From contig JAILAO010000065.1 of the NCBI GenBank assembly GCA_024681565.1, positions 1 to 11,174 on the forward strand: a DNA stretch of 11,174 nucleotides, in the 5' to 3' direction. A model generated the notes under the pieces. That model made no database searches. It was not told the origin of the DNA and saw nothing but the letters and a program-made list of their open reading frames with translations. Shown one piece after another: positions 1 through 6,377 of the stretch. The position numbers were made by a program, and so were the translations under genes. The stretch's first letter is position 1; every line of letters begins with the position of its first letter. This stretch comes from Bacteroidales bacterium (GTDB taxonomy: Bacteria; Bacteroidota; Bacteroidia; Bacteroidales; UBA932).

Positions 1-453
1 GCTGCCGGTTACCTCTCCAAGGAGGCTGCCGAGGAGCTCGCCAAGGAGTATGCCAAGAATCACCCTGTCGTGAAGACCGAGGTCAAGACCGAGACTGTTG
101 TCAAGGAGGTCGAGAAGATCGTCAACAAGGAGATCCCTTCCTCTACCGCTGTCTTCTTCAGCAAGGGTCAGGCTACTCTCACCCAGGCTGACAAGGCTCG
201 CCTGAACCTCTTCGCCGAGGGTATCAAGAGTGTTGACTCCAGCTTCACCATCAACGGTTACGCCGACAAGAAGACGGGTTCCGCCAAGACCAACCAGAAC
301 CTTTCCGAGAAGCGTGCACAGGCTGTCCTCGACTACCTTGTGAGCCAGGGCGTCCCTGCCAGCAAGCTTTCCATCAATGCTAACGGTGGTGTCGATCCTA
401 TCTTCTTCAACAACGACGCTCTCAGCCGTACTGTTATTATCAAGACGAAATAA
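1..453 (+). CDS. OmpA-family outer-membrane protein, C-terminal part (5' truncated by window edge)
   Basis: The reading frame is open from base 1, so this is the last 150 residues of a longer protein; the GTG at position 70 is internal and not the start. After a helical, Lys/Glu/Val-rich linker (about residues 10-45 of the visible part) comes an OmpA-like peptidoglycan-binding domain. It shows GYADKKTG with the usual Asp, then NQNLSEKRAQAV, matching the family's NxxLSxxRAxxV motif with its Arg. The protein ends with a short strand and TAA. By family, this domain sits in the periplasm and anchors the outer membrane to peptidoglycan; the missing N-terminus would normally be a beta-barrel. Codon use is strongly biased (Lys almost only AAG, many CTC and GGT), unlike the downstream genes, which suggests very high expression. 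A strong terminator follows directly. Domain assignment is firm; the exact family member is not known because the barrel is absent. Confidence 0.9.
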   Translation, partial: AAGYLSKEAAEELAKEYAKNHPVVKTEVKTETVVKEVEKIVNKEIPSSTAVFFSKGQATLTQADKARLNLFAEGIKSVDSSFTINGYADKKTGSAKTNQNLSEKRAQAVLDYLVSQGVPASKLSINANGGVDPIFFNNDALSRTVIIKTK

Positions 454-483
454 TTTCCTCTTTAGATAAATATTATTCCTTGG

Positions 484-520
484 GACCTGCGGAGAAGTTT
501 TCTTCGCAGGTCTGTTTTTT
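484..520 (+). terminator. Intrinsic terminator of the OmpA-family gene
   Basis: A 13-bp stem (484-496 with 500-512, one G-U pair) with a 3-nt loop is followed by TG and a T run (515-520). It lies 31 bp after the OmpA stop codon and just before the promoter of the next gene. Confidence 0.9.
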
Positions 521-521
521 A

Positions 522-529
522 TATCTTTG
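522..529 (+). promoter_or_regulatory. Putative Bacteroidota sigma-ABfr -7 box for the nucleotidyltransferase gene
   Basis: TATCTTTG matches the TAnnTTTG consensus of Bacteroidota housekeeping promoters and lies 23 bp before the ATG at 553. A near match to the -33 TTTG (TTTC, 499-502) lies 19 bp upstream, inside the arm of the preceding terminator. The start site would be about 535, giving a short leader with no Shine-Dalgarno sequence. Confidence 0.65.
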
Positions 530-552
530 CATCAATTATTAGATTCGATGCC

Positions 553-1284
553 ATGAAATGTCTGATCCTTGCGGCCGGGTATGCGACCCGCCTTTATCCC
601 TTGACGGAGAATTTCCCCAAACCTCTTCTGAAGGTCGGGGAGAAAACGATTCTGGACTGGCTGATCGATGATATTGCCTCCGCTGGACTTGTGGATCGTT
701 TCGTCGTGATATCCAACCACAAGTTTGCTCCTGTCTTTCAGGATTGGGCACCCGCTGACGTTACCGTGATTGATGACGGTACGTCCACCAATGAGACGCG
801 TCTGGGAGCGGTCTGCGATATCCAGTACGCCATCGACCAGCTTGGACTGGATGATGATATGCTGGTCATTGCCGGAGACAATGTCCTAGACTTCAGCCTG
901 CGCCGGTTCATGGAATATTCACTCTCCAAAGGGACTTCCTGCATCATGCGTTACTTTGAGCCGGACGAGGCTCGGCTTCATAAAAGTGCCAACGTCCAGG
1001 TTGATCCCTCCGACCGCGTGCTTGCCATGATCGAGAAGCCCGAACATCCGCTGAGTCACTGGTGCTGCCCGCCCTTCTATTACTATACCCGCGAGGATGC
1101 CAGACGTGTCCGCGAGGGGATTGCTTCGGGCTGTGGGACGGATGCACCGGGATCCTTCCTGGCGTGGCTCTCCGCGCAGGTCCCCGTCCATGCCATGGAG
1201 ATGCCCGGACACCGTTATGACATAGGTAATCTGGACAGCTATCGCAAAGTCAGCGAGACCTATAAAGGGATTACGGAGATTTGA
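553..1284 (+). CDS. Sugar-phosphate nucleotidyltransferase family protein
   Basis: This 243-residue protein belongs to the GT-A-fold NTP_transferase family (the RfbA/GlmU/RmlA-like superfamily), which couples an NTP to a sugar-1-phosphate or similar phosphate ester in the cytoplasm for polysaccharide or glycolipid precursors. The N-terminus has the nucleotide-binding signature LILAAGYATRLYPLT followed by FPKPLL, with the conserved Arg and Lys. A mid-protein AGDNVLDF segment carries the Asp expected to bind Mg2+. EKP (in MIEKPEHP) and the C-terminal RYDIGNLDSYRKV segment are also typical. There is no left-handed beta-helix domain, so it is a stand-alone transferase. The substrate cannot be told from sequence. 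It appears monocistronic: it has its own -7 box upstream, and its stop codon lies in the loop of its own terminator. ATG at 553 is chosen because the family motif starts two residues later. Confidence 0.88.
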   Translation: MKCLILAAGYATRLYPLTENFPKPLLKVGEKTILDWLIDDIASAGLVDRFVVISNHKFAPVFQDWAPADVTVIDDGTSTNETRLGAVCDIQYAIDQLGLDDDMLVIAGDNVLDFSLRRFMEYSLSKGTSCIMRYFEPDEARLHKSANVQVDPSDRVLAMIEKPEHPLSHWCCPPFYYYTREDARRVREGIASGCGTDAPGSFLAWLSAQVPVHAMEMPGHRYDIGNLDSYRKVSETYKGITEI

Positions 1285-1300
1285 CAATCTCCGTTTTTTT
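1273..1300 (+). terminator. Intrinsic terminator overlapping the nucleotidyltransferase stop codon
   Basis: A perfect 9-bp stem (1273-1281 with 1286-1294) has a TGAC loop containing the TGA stop (1282-1284) and is followed by six more T residues. The last codons of the gene form the left arm. Confidence 0.9.
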
Positions 1301-1310
1301 CTTATATTTG
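1280..1310 (+). promoter_or_regulatory. Putative Bacteroidota promoter (-33 TTTG / -7 TATATTTG) for the zapA unit
   Basis: TTTG at 1280-1283 and TATATTTG at 1303-1310 are separated by 19 bp, fitting the -33/-7 architecture of Bacteroidota promoters. The -33 element is embedded in the terminator hairpin of the upstream gene. ATG of the first gene follows 27 bp after the -7 box. Confidence 0.7.
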
Positions 1311-1337
1311 CATATTGTAGATTAGGTATCATCCAGT

Positions 1338-1607
1338 ATGCTCGAAGATATCAAGTCAAATATCGCCAAATTGGTTGCCCAGTACGAGGCTGAAAAGCAG
1401 CGTGCAGACACCTTGGCCGGCCGGCTTGCAGCGAGCGAGGAGAAATGCCTGCGATACAAGGAGCAGATTACTGATTTAAACCAACAGATAGACAATCTCG
1501 AGTTGATGCGTGCTTTTCAGGCGGCCGGTGATCCGGCCGAGTCCAAAGATCGTATAAATAAGCTGATTCGGGAGATTGACAGGTGTATAAAACTGCTGGA
1601 GAATTGA
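1338..1607 (+). CDS. Small coiled-coil protein, probable ZapA partner
   Basis: This 89-residue, highly charged protein is nearly all predicted helix. A coiled coil with heptad-like Leu/Ile/Ala spacing runs from about residue 5 to 60, followed by a second short amphipathic helix (KDRINKLIREIDRCIKLLEN). It has no signal peptide or membrane segment, so it should be cytoplasmic. I do not recognise a named family. The gene is the first of a two-gene unit with zapA, with one base between its TGA and the zapA ATG, so the two are probably co-translated. By analogy with ZapB (gammaproteobacteria) and ZauP (Caulobacter), which are coiled-coil partners of ZapA at the Z-ring, it may play the same role here. 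That is inference from context and protein shape, not from recognisable homology. Confidence 0.8.
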   Translation: MLEDIKSNIAKLVAQYEAEKQRADTLAGRLAASEEKCLRYKEQITDLNQQIDNLELMRAFQAAGDPAESKDRINKLIREIDRCIKLLEN

Positions 1608-1608
1608 G

Positions 1609-1896
1609 ATGGCCCAGGATATTACGTTAAAAGTTGCCGGCAAGCCCTACCGCCTCAGCGCCGCATCCCCGGAGATGGAGCAGCTGATGCGTCTCGCCGC
1701 ATCTGACGTGACGGCCATGATGACCAAGTTCGATGCCCGTTTCCCGGAGAGCAGTCCGGAGGACAAACTGGTCTTCGTGGCGATCCAGGAGGCTGCAGGC
1801 AAGCTCTCCGCCCAGAAAAAGATGTCCCGCCTCGTAGATGAGGTGGAGGCTCTGCAGGGGGATATCAGTGCCTATCTGGAGGGAATGAAAAAGTGA
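1609..1896 (+). CDS. zapA: Cell division protein ZapA
   Basis: This 95-residue protein fits the ZapA family, which bundles FtsZ protofilaments at the division site. The N-terminal half has the typical beta strand (ITLKVAGKPYRLSA) and the segment with MEQLMRLAASDV leading into the long helix. The C-terminal half (about 50-95) is the coiled-coil dimerisation helix. The length matches the family. It follows the coiled-coil gene with a 1-bp gap and precedes a structured RNA, the same neighbourhood in which ssrS (6S RNA) lies next to zapA in gammaproteobacteria. I am confident of the family; the Bacteroidota protein is divergent from E. coli ZapA. Confidence 0.87.
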   Translation: MAQDITLKVAGKPYRLSAASPEMEQLMRLAASDVTAMMTKFDARFPESSPEDKLVFVAIQEAAGKLSAQKKMSRLVDEVEALQGDISAYLEGMKK

Positions 1897-1898
1897 TA

Positions 1899-2053
1899 AG
1901 CCGTCAGGCCCATCTTCTGAAAACAACAAGTTCTTCGGAACCGGGTCCACTCGCACTGAGGAAGGCAAGCCCGCTTCGACGGGAAGCCCGAGACAGCACG
2001 GAGCCCAAAACCTAATCAGAGGTTTTTCTGAAAGTTCGGCTGACGGCTTTTTT
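1899..2053 (+). ncRNA. ssrS: Structured RNA between zapA and rny, probable 6S RNA
   Basis: The 209-bp gap after zapA has no convincing ORF but clear structure. A perfect 9-bp closing stem pairs 1899-1907 with 2040-2048 and runs into six T residues. Inside, 1914-1920 can pair with 2016-2022 (one G-U). There is a UUCG-loop hairpin (1930-1941). An apical arm is formed by 1943-1948 with 2000-2006, then 1950-1953 with 1989-1992, then 1970-1973 with 1980-1983. A hairpin at 2007-2026 competes with the 2016-2022 pairing. This gives a rod with closing stem, open centre and apical arm, as expected for 6S RNA, which binds the housekeeping RNA polymerase holoenzyme by mimicking an open promoter. Position after zapA is classical for ssrS. 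The fold was made by eye and no covariance search was possible. RNase P and SRP RNA signatures are absent. No convincing promoter of its own is visible, so it may be processed from the zapA transcript. Confidence 0.62.
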
Positions 2054-2058
2054 CCCTG

Positions 2059-2090
2059 ACAGTATCTGCTTCGACAAGCAGATACTGTTT
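2059..2090 (+). terminator. Strong intrinsic terminator after the probable 6S RNA
   Basis: A perfect 13-bp inverted repeat (2059-2071 with 2076-2088) with a CGAC loop is followed by an AT-rich stretch. It is the second terminator-like structure in a row before rny. The T run after it is short (GTTTATTT), so it may also be a processing or stability hairpin. Confidence 0.75.
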
Positions 2091-2105
2091 ATTTATATAT
2101 ATACT

Positions 2106-3644
2106 ATGTTTTTATACTACATCCTAGCAGCAGTTGCCGGCGCCGTACTGGCTTTGGCAATTTATATACTGGTCAGCCGCGCCGCTTCCAAGGGCCGGGC
2201 GGATGCCATCATCGAGAAGGCCAATCTCGAGGCGGAGAGTATCAAGCAGCAGAAGATCCTCCAGGCCAAAGAGAAGTTCCTCCAGCTCAAGAGCGAGCAC
2301 GAGAATCAGGTAAACAAAAAGAACGGGGAGTTGCGCGACCGCGAGAACAACATCAAGTCCCGCGAAGGCCAGCTGAACCAGCAGGCGAACGAGCTGAACC
2401 GTCGCCAGCACGACCTGGATTCCCAGAAAGGGCAGGTCAACGCCCTCAAGAACAAACTGGACGCCAAGCTTGAAGAGTGTGAGAAAGTCACGGCCCAAGT
2501 CAACAAAGAATTGGAAGAGATTGCCGGCATGTCCGCTGAGGATGCCCGCAAGATGCTCGTCGAGAATATGAAAGCCGAGGCGCGTACCGAAGCCCAGGCA
2601 TACATCAACGATACGATGGATGAGGCCCGGCTCAACGCCGCCAAGGAGGCCAAGCGCATCGTCATCAACACCATCCAGCGTACGGCCACGGAAACGGCGA
2701 TCGAGAACGCCGTGACCACCTTCCCGATCGAGAACGACGAGGTCAAGGGCCGCATCATCGGCCGTGAAGGACGCAACATCCGCGCCCTGGAGGCGGCTAC
2801 CGGTGTGGAGATCGTCGTGGACGACACGCCGGACGCCATCCTGCTCTCTGCTTTCGACCCGGTCCGCCGCGAAGTGGCCCGTCTCTCCCTGCACCAGCTC
2901 GTGATCGACGGCCGCATCCATCCCGCCCGTATCGAGGAAGTCGTCAACAAGGTCAGCAAGCAGCTCGAGGACGAAATCCTGGAGACCGGCAAGCGCACCT
3001 GCATCGACATGGGTATCCACGGCCTCAACCTGGAGCTCGTCAAGCTCATCGGCCGCATGAAATACCGTTCCTCCTATGGCCAGAACCTGCTTCAGCACTC
3101 CCGCGAAGTGGCAAACATCTGTGCCATCATGGCTTCCGAACTGGGGCTGAATCCCAAGATCGCCCGCCGCGCCTGTCTGTTGCCTGATATCGTCGAGGTC
3201 GGCGACCTGGATCCCGAACTGCCGCACGCCATCCTGGGCGCCAAGCTCGCCGAGCAGTACAAGGAGCGCCCCGAGATCTGCAATGCCGTCGGCGCCCACC
3301 ACGAGGAGATGGAAATGACCTCCATCTATGCTCCGCTGGTGCTGGTCGGCGATGCCATCTCCGGTGCCCGCCCCGGTGCCCGCCGCGAGGTGATCGAGTC
3401 CTACATCAAGCGTCTCAAGGGGATGGAAGACCTGGCTGCTTCCTATCCGGGGGTGACGAAGTCCTATGCCATCCAGGCAGGCCGTGAACTGCGCGTGATT
3501 GTCGGTGCCGAGGAAGTCTCCGACGACCAGGCGGCCCGTCTGTCCACCGACATCGCCCAGCGTATCCAGGATGAGATGACCTATCCGGGTCAGGTGAAGA
3601 TCACCGTCATCCGCGAGACCCGTTCCGTCGCCATCGCCAAGTAA
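2106..3644 (+). CDS. rny: RNase Y (membrane-anchored KH/HD protein) with altered HD motif
   Basis: At 512 residues this is a full-length RNase Y, in other bacteria a membrane-bound endoribonuclease that starts mRNA decay. It has an N-terminal transmembrane helix (about 3-24), a long charged coiled coil (about 30-150), a KH domain with GREG at 219-222, and an HD domain with the conserved C-terminal tail (YAIQAGRELRVIV, ITVIRETRSV). In the HD domain H331 (LLQHS), H398-H399 (AHHEE), D416 (GDAIS) and ARPGARRE are kept. However, the core LLHDIGK of the family reads LLPDIVE at 358-364. The His of the HD dyad (H368 in B. subtilis, where I recall it being needed for activity) is P360, the Gly is V363 and the Lys is E364. 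The rest is intact, so it is not a decaying gene, but catalysis may be lost or changed. ATG at 2106 places the membrane helix at the N-terminus; there is no Shine-Dalgarno and no clear -7 box upstream. dsbD follows after 6 bp. Confidence 0.95.
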   Translation: MFLYYILAAVAGAVLALAIYILVSRAASKGRADAIIEKANLEAESIKQQKILQAKEKFLQLKSEHENQVNKKNGELRDRENNIKSREGQLNQQANELNRRQHDLDSQKGQVNALKNKLDAKLEECEKVTAQVNKELEEIAGMSAEDARKMLVENMKAEARTEAQAYINDTMDEARLNAAKEAKRIVINTIQRTATETAIENAVTTFPIENDEVKGRIIGREGRNIRALEAATGVEIVVDDTPDAILLSAFDPVRREVARLSLHQLVIDGRIHPARIEEVVNKVSKQLEDEILETGKRTCIDMGIHGLNLELVKLIGRMKYRSSYGQNLLQHSREVANICAIMASELGLNPKIARRACLLPDIVEVGDLDPELPHAILGAKLAEQYKERPEICNAVGAHHEEMEMTSIYAPLVLVGDAISGARPGARREVIESYIKRLKGMEDLAASYPGVTKSYAIQAGRELRVIVGAEEVSDDQAARLSTDIAQRIQDEMTYPGQVKITVIRETRSVAIAK

Positions 3645-3650
3645 TCCGTC

Positions 3651-5399
3651 ATGTTCCGAATCCTTCTTCTGGTCCTGGCCTTGCAGGCCTCTCCCCAGAT
3701 CCATTGGAAATCTGAGGTCAAGGAAGGTCCTGAGGGCAACCAGCTGATCCTGACCGGAGATCTGGACCCGGGGATCGACCACGTCACCGGCACGGTGACC
3801 TATATGCCGTGCGAGGGAGAGGCGTGTTATATGCCGGTGGACTGGGATTTCGAGGCTTTTTTCAAAGCCAGGAACAGCGGGAGCGGGCGTGTAATACCCG
3901 GACTTCCTGCGCAGCAGGATGTCGTCGGAGACAGCAGTACCTCCGACAAGCAGACTTTATGGTCCCTAATTCTTGAAGCAATTCTGTGGGGTTTCGCCAT
4001 GCTGCTGACCCCCTGTGTCTTCCCGATGGTCCCGATGACCGTCTCCTTCTTCATGAAGGGGAGCGAGAATCCCCGTCAGGGGCGCCTCAAGGCTGCCTTG
4101 TACGGTCTGTTCATCGTCCTGCTCTACACCGTCCCGATCAGCCTGATTATCGGCATTACCTGGATCGTCGGCGGCAGCGGCGTCACGGCCGACATCTTCA
4201 ACTGGCTCTCGACGCACTGGCTGCCCAATATCCTCTTCTTCTTGGTATTCATGGTCTTTGCTGCCAGCTTCTTCGGCGCCTTCGAGATCACGCTCCCGTC
4301 CAAATGGACCAACAGCGCGGACAAGAACAGCGACAAGAAAGGCATTGGCGGTATCTTCTTCCTGGCCCTGACGCTCGTGCTTGTCAGCTTCAGCTGCACG
4401 GGGCCGATCGTCGGCACGGTCCTGATCAAGAGCACCCAGGGAGAGTTCTGGACACCGATGGTCACGATGCTGGCTTTCAGCATCGCCTTCGCCCTGCCGT
4501 TCACCCTCCTGGCCCTGTTCCCGTCCCTGATCAAGAAACTTCCCAAGAGCGGCGGCTGGCTCAATTCGGTCAAGGTGGTCCTCGGTTTCATCGAGATCGC
4601 CCTGGGTCTGAAATTCCTCAGCACGGCCGACCAGACCTATCATTGGCATTTGCTGGACCGCGAGGTCTACCTGGCCATCTGGATCGCGGTCTTCACCTTG
4701 CTGGGCCTGTATCTGATCGGCAAGATCCGCTTCAAGAACGATTCTCCGCTGGAGTATCTGAGCGTGCCGCGCCTGACCCTTGCGATCGCCGTCTTCTCCT
4801 TTGTCGTCTATCTGCTTCCCGGCATGTGGGGAGCACCGCTCAAAGCCCTTTCTGGCTACCTGCCTCCGATGGAGACGCAGGATTTCGTCCTGCGGAGCGT
4901 CTCCACCCAGGCATCGGGTGAAACGGCCGTCCTGCCCGCTTCCGACGCTGCCCCTGCGGCGGCGCCCGGGACGATCCGCATCGCACATGACCTGCCTGCC
5001 TATGGAAATCTGAAGGACGGCCTGGCTGCCGCAAAAGCGGCCGGCAAACCGGTTTTCCTGGATTTCACGGGCTACGGCTGCGTCAATTGCCGGGAGATGG
5101 AGGCGCGCGTCTGGTCCGACCCCGAAGTGCTCCGGCGCCTGCGCGAGGATTTCGTCATCGTGGCGCTGCACGTTGACGACAAGACGAAACTTCCTGAATC
5201 GGAATGGGTGACGAATGACCGCGGCAAGGTCCTCAAAGATGTCGGACGCGTCAACTCCTACATCGCGCTCTCACAGTTTGGCGTCAATGCGCAGCCGAAC
5301 TACTTCCTGCTGGACGGTGACGGTAACCGACTTGCCGGACCTCGTCCCTACAATCTTGATGTCCAGGGCTTTATCGATTTCCTCGACTCTGCCCTATAG
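3651..5399 (+). CDS. dsbD: Thiol:disulfide interchange protein DsbD, with short N-terminal domain
   Basis: This 582-residue protein passes electrons from cytoplasmic thioredoxin across the inner membrane to periplasmic proteins. In order: an uncleaved or cleaved N-terminal hydrophobic segment (1-14); a periplasmic N-domain of only about 65 residues with cysteine pair C54/C59 in the pattern CxxxxC; a multi-helix membrane domain (about 100-410) with redox cysteines C122 (LLTPCVFPMVP) and C249 (SFSCTGPIVG); an Ala/Pro-rich linker (about 425-445); and a C-terminal thioredoxin-like domain with CVNC at 477-480. All six redox cysteines are present, so it should be active. The N-domain is much shorter than the roughly 120 residues usual in the family: the sequence jumps from the first strands (LILTGDLDPG) to the strand before the cysteines (GTVTYMPCEGEAC). 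It lies 6 bp after rny and is probably co-transcribed. A long palindrome begins at the base after the stop codon. Confidence 0.93.
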   Translation: MFRILLLVLALQASPQIHWKSEVKEGPEGNQLILTGDLDPGIDHVTGTVTYMPCEGEACYMPVDWDFEAFFKARNSGSGRVIPGLPAQQDVVGDSSTSDKQTLWSLILEAILWGFAMLLTPCVFPMVPMTVSFFMKGSENPRQGRLKAALYGLFIVLLYTVPISLIIGITWIVGGSGVTADIFNWLSTHWLPNILFFLVFMVFAASFFGAFEITLPSKWTNSADKNSDKKGIGGIFFLALTLVLVSFSCTGPIVGTVLIKSTQGEFWTPMVTMLAFSIAFALPFTLLALFPSLIKKLPKSGGWLNSVKVVLGFIEIALGLKFLSTADQTYHWHLLDREVYLAIWIAVFTLLGLYLIGKIRFKNDSPLEYLSVPRLTLAIAVFSFVVYLLPGMWGAPLKALSGYLPPMETQDFVLRSVSTQASGETAVLPASDAAPAAAPGTIRIAHDLPAYGNLKDGLAAAKAAGKPVFLDFTGYGCVNCREMEARVWSDPEVLRRLREDFVIVALHVDDKTKLPESEWVTNDRGKVLKDVGRVNSYIALSQFGVNAQPNYFLLDGDGNRLAGPRPYNLDVQGFIDFLDSAL

Positions 5400-5527
5400 A
5401 TTCCGGCAGCTGCCTGCCCCCTGCAAAACCAGCGCTTCGCGCTGTCCCTCCCAAGCTGGCTTGGGCCCCTCTCTCTGACGATGCCGAGGGTGGCACGGTT
5501 TTGCAAGAGGCAGGCAGCTGCCGGAAT
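5400..5527. repeat. 128-bp imperfect palindrome between convergent genes (possible MITE-like or bidirectional terminator element)
   Basis: The ends form a perfect 19-bp inverted repeat (5400-5418 with 5509-5527; outermost bases ATTCCGG and CCGGAAT). After a 3x3 mismatch bubble, another 9 bp pair perfectly (5422-5430 with 5497-5505). Inside lie smaller hairpins: 5431-5435 with 5439-5443, and 5450-5456 with 5459-5465. CCCTC at 5446-5450 can also pair with GAGGG at 5486-5490. The element exactly fills the gap between the dsbD stop and the phosphorylase stop, both strands converging. No T run or target-site duplication is obvious. It could serve as a transcription barrier for both units, be a small non-autonomous transposable element, or be an intergenic repeat present elsewhere in the genome; one copy cannot decide. 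Confidence 0.8.
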
Positions 5528-5528
5528 G

Positions 5529-6356
5529 CTACAGCAAAGCGATCATCGCGGAGAACAGACCGGTCATCCGCTCGGCGGCGGCATCGGCCTGCTTGACGAC
5601 ATCGTCTCCGTCGTTGAGCGCCTGCGGCAGATTGTCGAAATTGGCGCAGTTGGTCACGACGGACATCCCGAAGACCCGCATGCCGCAATGCCGGGCGACG
5701 ATCACCTCCGGGATGGTGGACATCCCGAGCAGGTCGGCACCGATCTGGCGGTAGAAACGGACCTCCGCCGGGGTCTCATAGGTCGGGCCCGTGCTGCCGA
5801 AATACACGCCCTTCTGGAGTTTCACGCCCTGCCGGTCGGCACAGGTCTGTGCCAGCTGCTGCAGTTCGAGGTCATAGGCGCAGGTCATGTCCAGGAAGCG
5901 CGGTCCCAGCTCCTCCATATTCGGACCGATCAAGGGGTTCGGGAAGAAACTGATATGGTCCCGGATCACCACCAGGTCCCCGATGCGGAAATCCGGGTTG
6001 GCGGCTCCGGCCGCGTTCGACACGAAAAGATACTGCACGCCCAGCACCGCCATCGTACGCACGCCGATGGTCACGAGTTCCATCGGGTAACCTTCATAGT
6101 AGTGGAAGCGGCCCTGCATGGCCATGACCTCTTTGCCGCCCAGGCGGCCGAGGATGAAATTGCCTTTGTGGCCCACGGCCGTGGAGACCGGGAAGCCGGG
6201 AATACTTTTGTAAGGGATCACGACGGGATCCTCGATCTGGTCGGCCAGCCGGCCGAGGCCGCTGCCGAGTACAATGCCGACCAGGGGCGTGAGCCCTCCG
6301 ATCTGTTGGCGGATGTAGTCTGCAGCAATCTGGTAAGTGCGGATTCTGCTGTCCAT
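5529..6356 (-). CDS. Purine nucleoside phosphorylase, trimeric 6-oxopurine type
   Basis: The protein cleaves purine nucleosides with phosphate to the free base and (deoxy)ribose-1-phosphate. From the ATG at 6356 it has 275 residues and all family motifs: GSGLG (31-35, phosphate loop), GHKGNF (62-67), GRFHYYEG (82-89) with the catalytic His region, SNAAGA (113-118), GPTYETPAE (190-198) and MSTIPEV (212-218). E194 and N236 correspond to human PNP E201 and N243, the pair that selects 6-oxopurines; MTA phosphorylases have Asp at the second place. The His that contacts the ribose 5'-OH in human PNP (H257) seems to be Gly here (G250), by eye alignment. An in-frame TTG nine bases upstream of the ATG is less likely as the start. 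It is the last gene of a - strand operon, 21 bp after a purine-nucleoside-type deaminase, which would supply 6-oxo substrates. Confidence 0.93.
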   Translation of the reverse strand: MDSRIRTYQIAADYIRQQIGGLTPLVGIVLGSGLGRLADQIEDPVVIPYKSIPGFPVSTAVGHKGNFILGRLGGKEVMAMQGRFHYYEGYPMELVTIGVRTMAVLGVQYLFVSNAAGAANPDFRIGDLVVIRDHISFFPNPLIGPNMEELGPRFLDMTCAYDLELQQLAQTCADRQGVKLQKGVYFGSTGPTYETPAEVRFYRQIGADLLGMSTIPEVIVARHCGMRVFGMSVVTNCANFDNLPQALNDGDDVVKQADAAAERMTGLFSAMIALL

Positions 6357-6377
6357 AGTGGTCAAAACTTTTAGTGT

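Noticed and set aside
70..453. Separate 127-residue OmpA-like gene starting at GTG 70
   Set aside because: The frame is open without a stop from base 1 and lacks a signal peptide at 70, so it is the tail of a longer gene.
1940..2010. RNase P RNA (GAGGAAGGC resembles the conserved GAGGAAAGTCC)
   Set aside because: The region is far too short for rnpB and lacks the other conserved blocks; SRP RNA was also rejected because its GGAAG asymmetric-loop signature is absent.
2124..3782. 552-codon open frame on the - strand opposite rny
   Set aside because: It mirrors rny codon positions, has low-complexity Asp/Gly/Leu-rich composition, matches no family I recognise, and rny is clearly the real gene. 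GC-rich codon bias explains it.
3966..5171. 401-codon - strand frame opposite dsbD
   Set aside because: Composition rich in Gln, Asp, Arg and Glu with no domains; antisense shadow of a well-supported membrane protein.
6357..6365. TTG start adding three residues to the phosphorylase
   Set aside because: An ATG nine bases downstream gives a normal family N-terminus; no Shine-Dalgarno supports the TTG.
5481..6374. 297-codon + strand frame starting in the palindrome and crossing the phosphorylase
   Set aside because: Its coding matches no family and the - strand frame is an unmistakable purine nucleoside phosphorylase.
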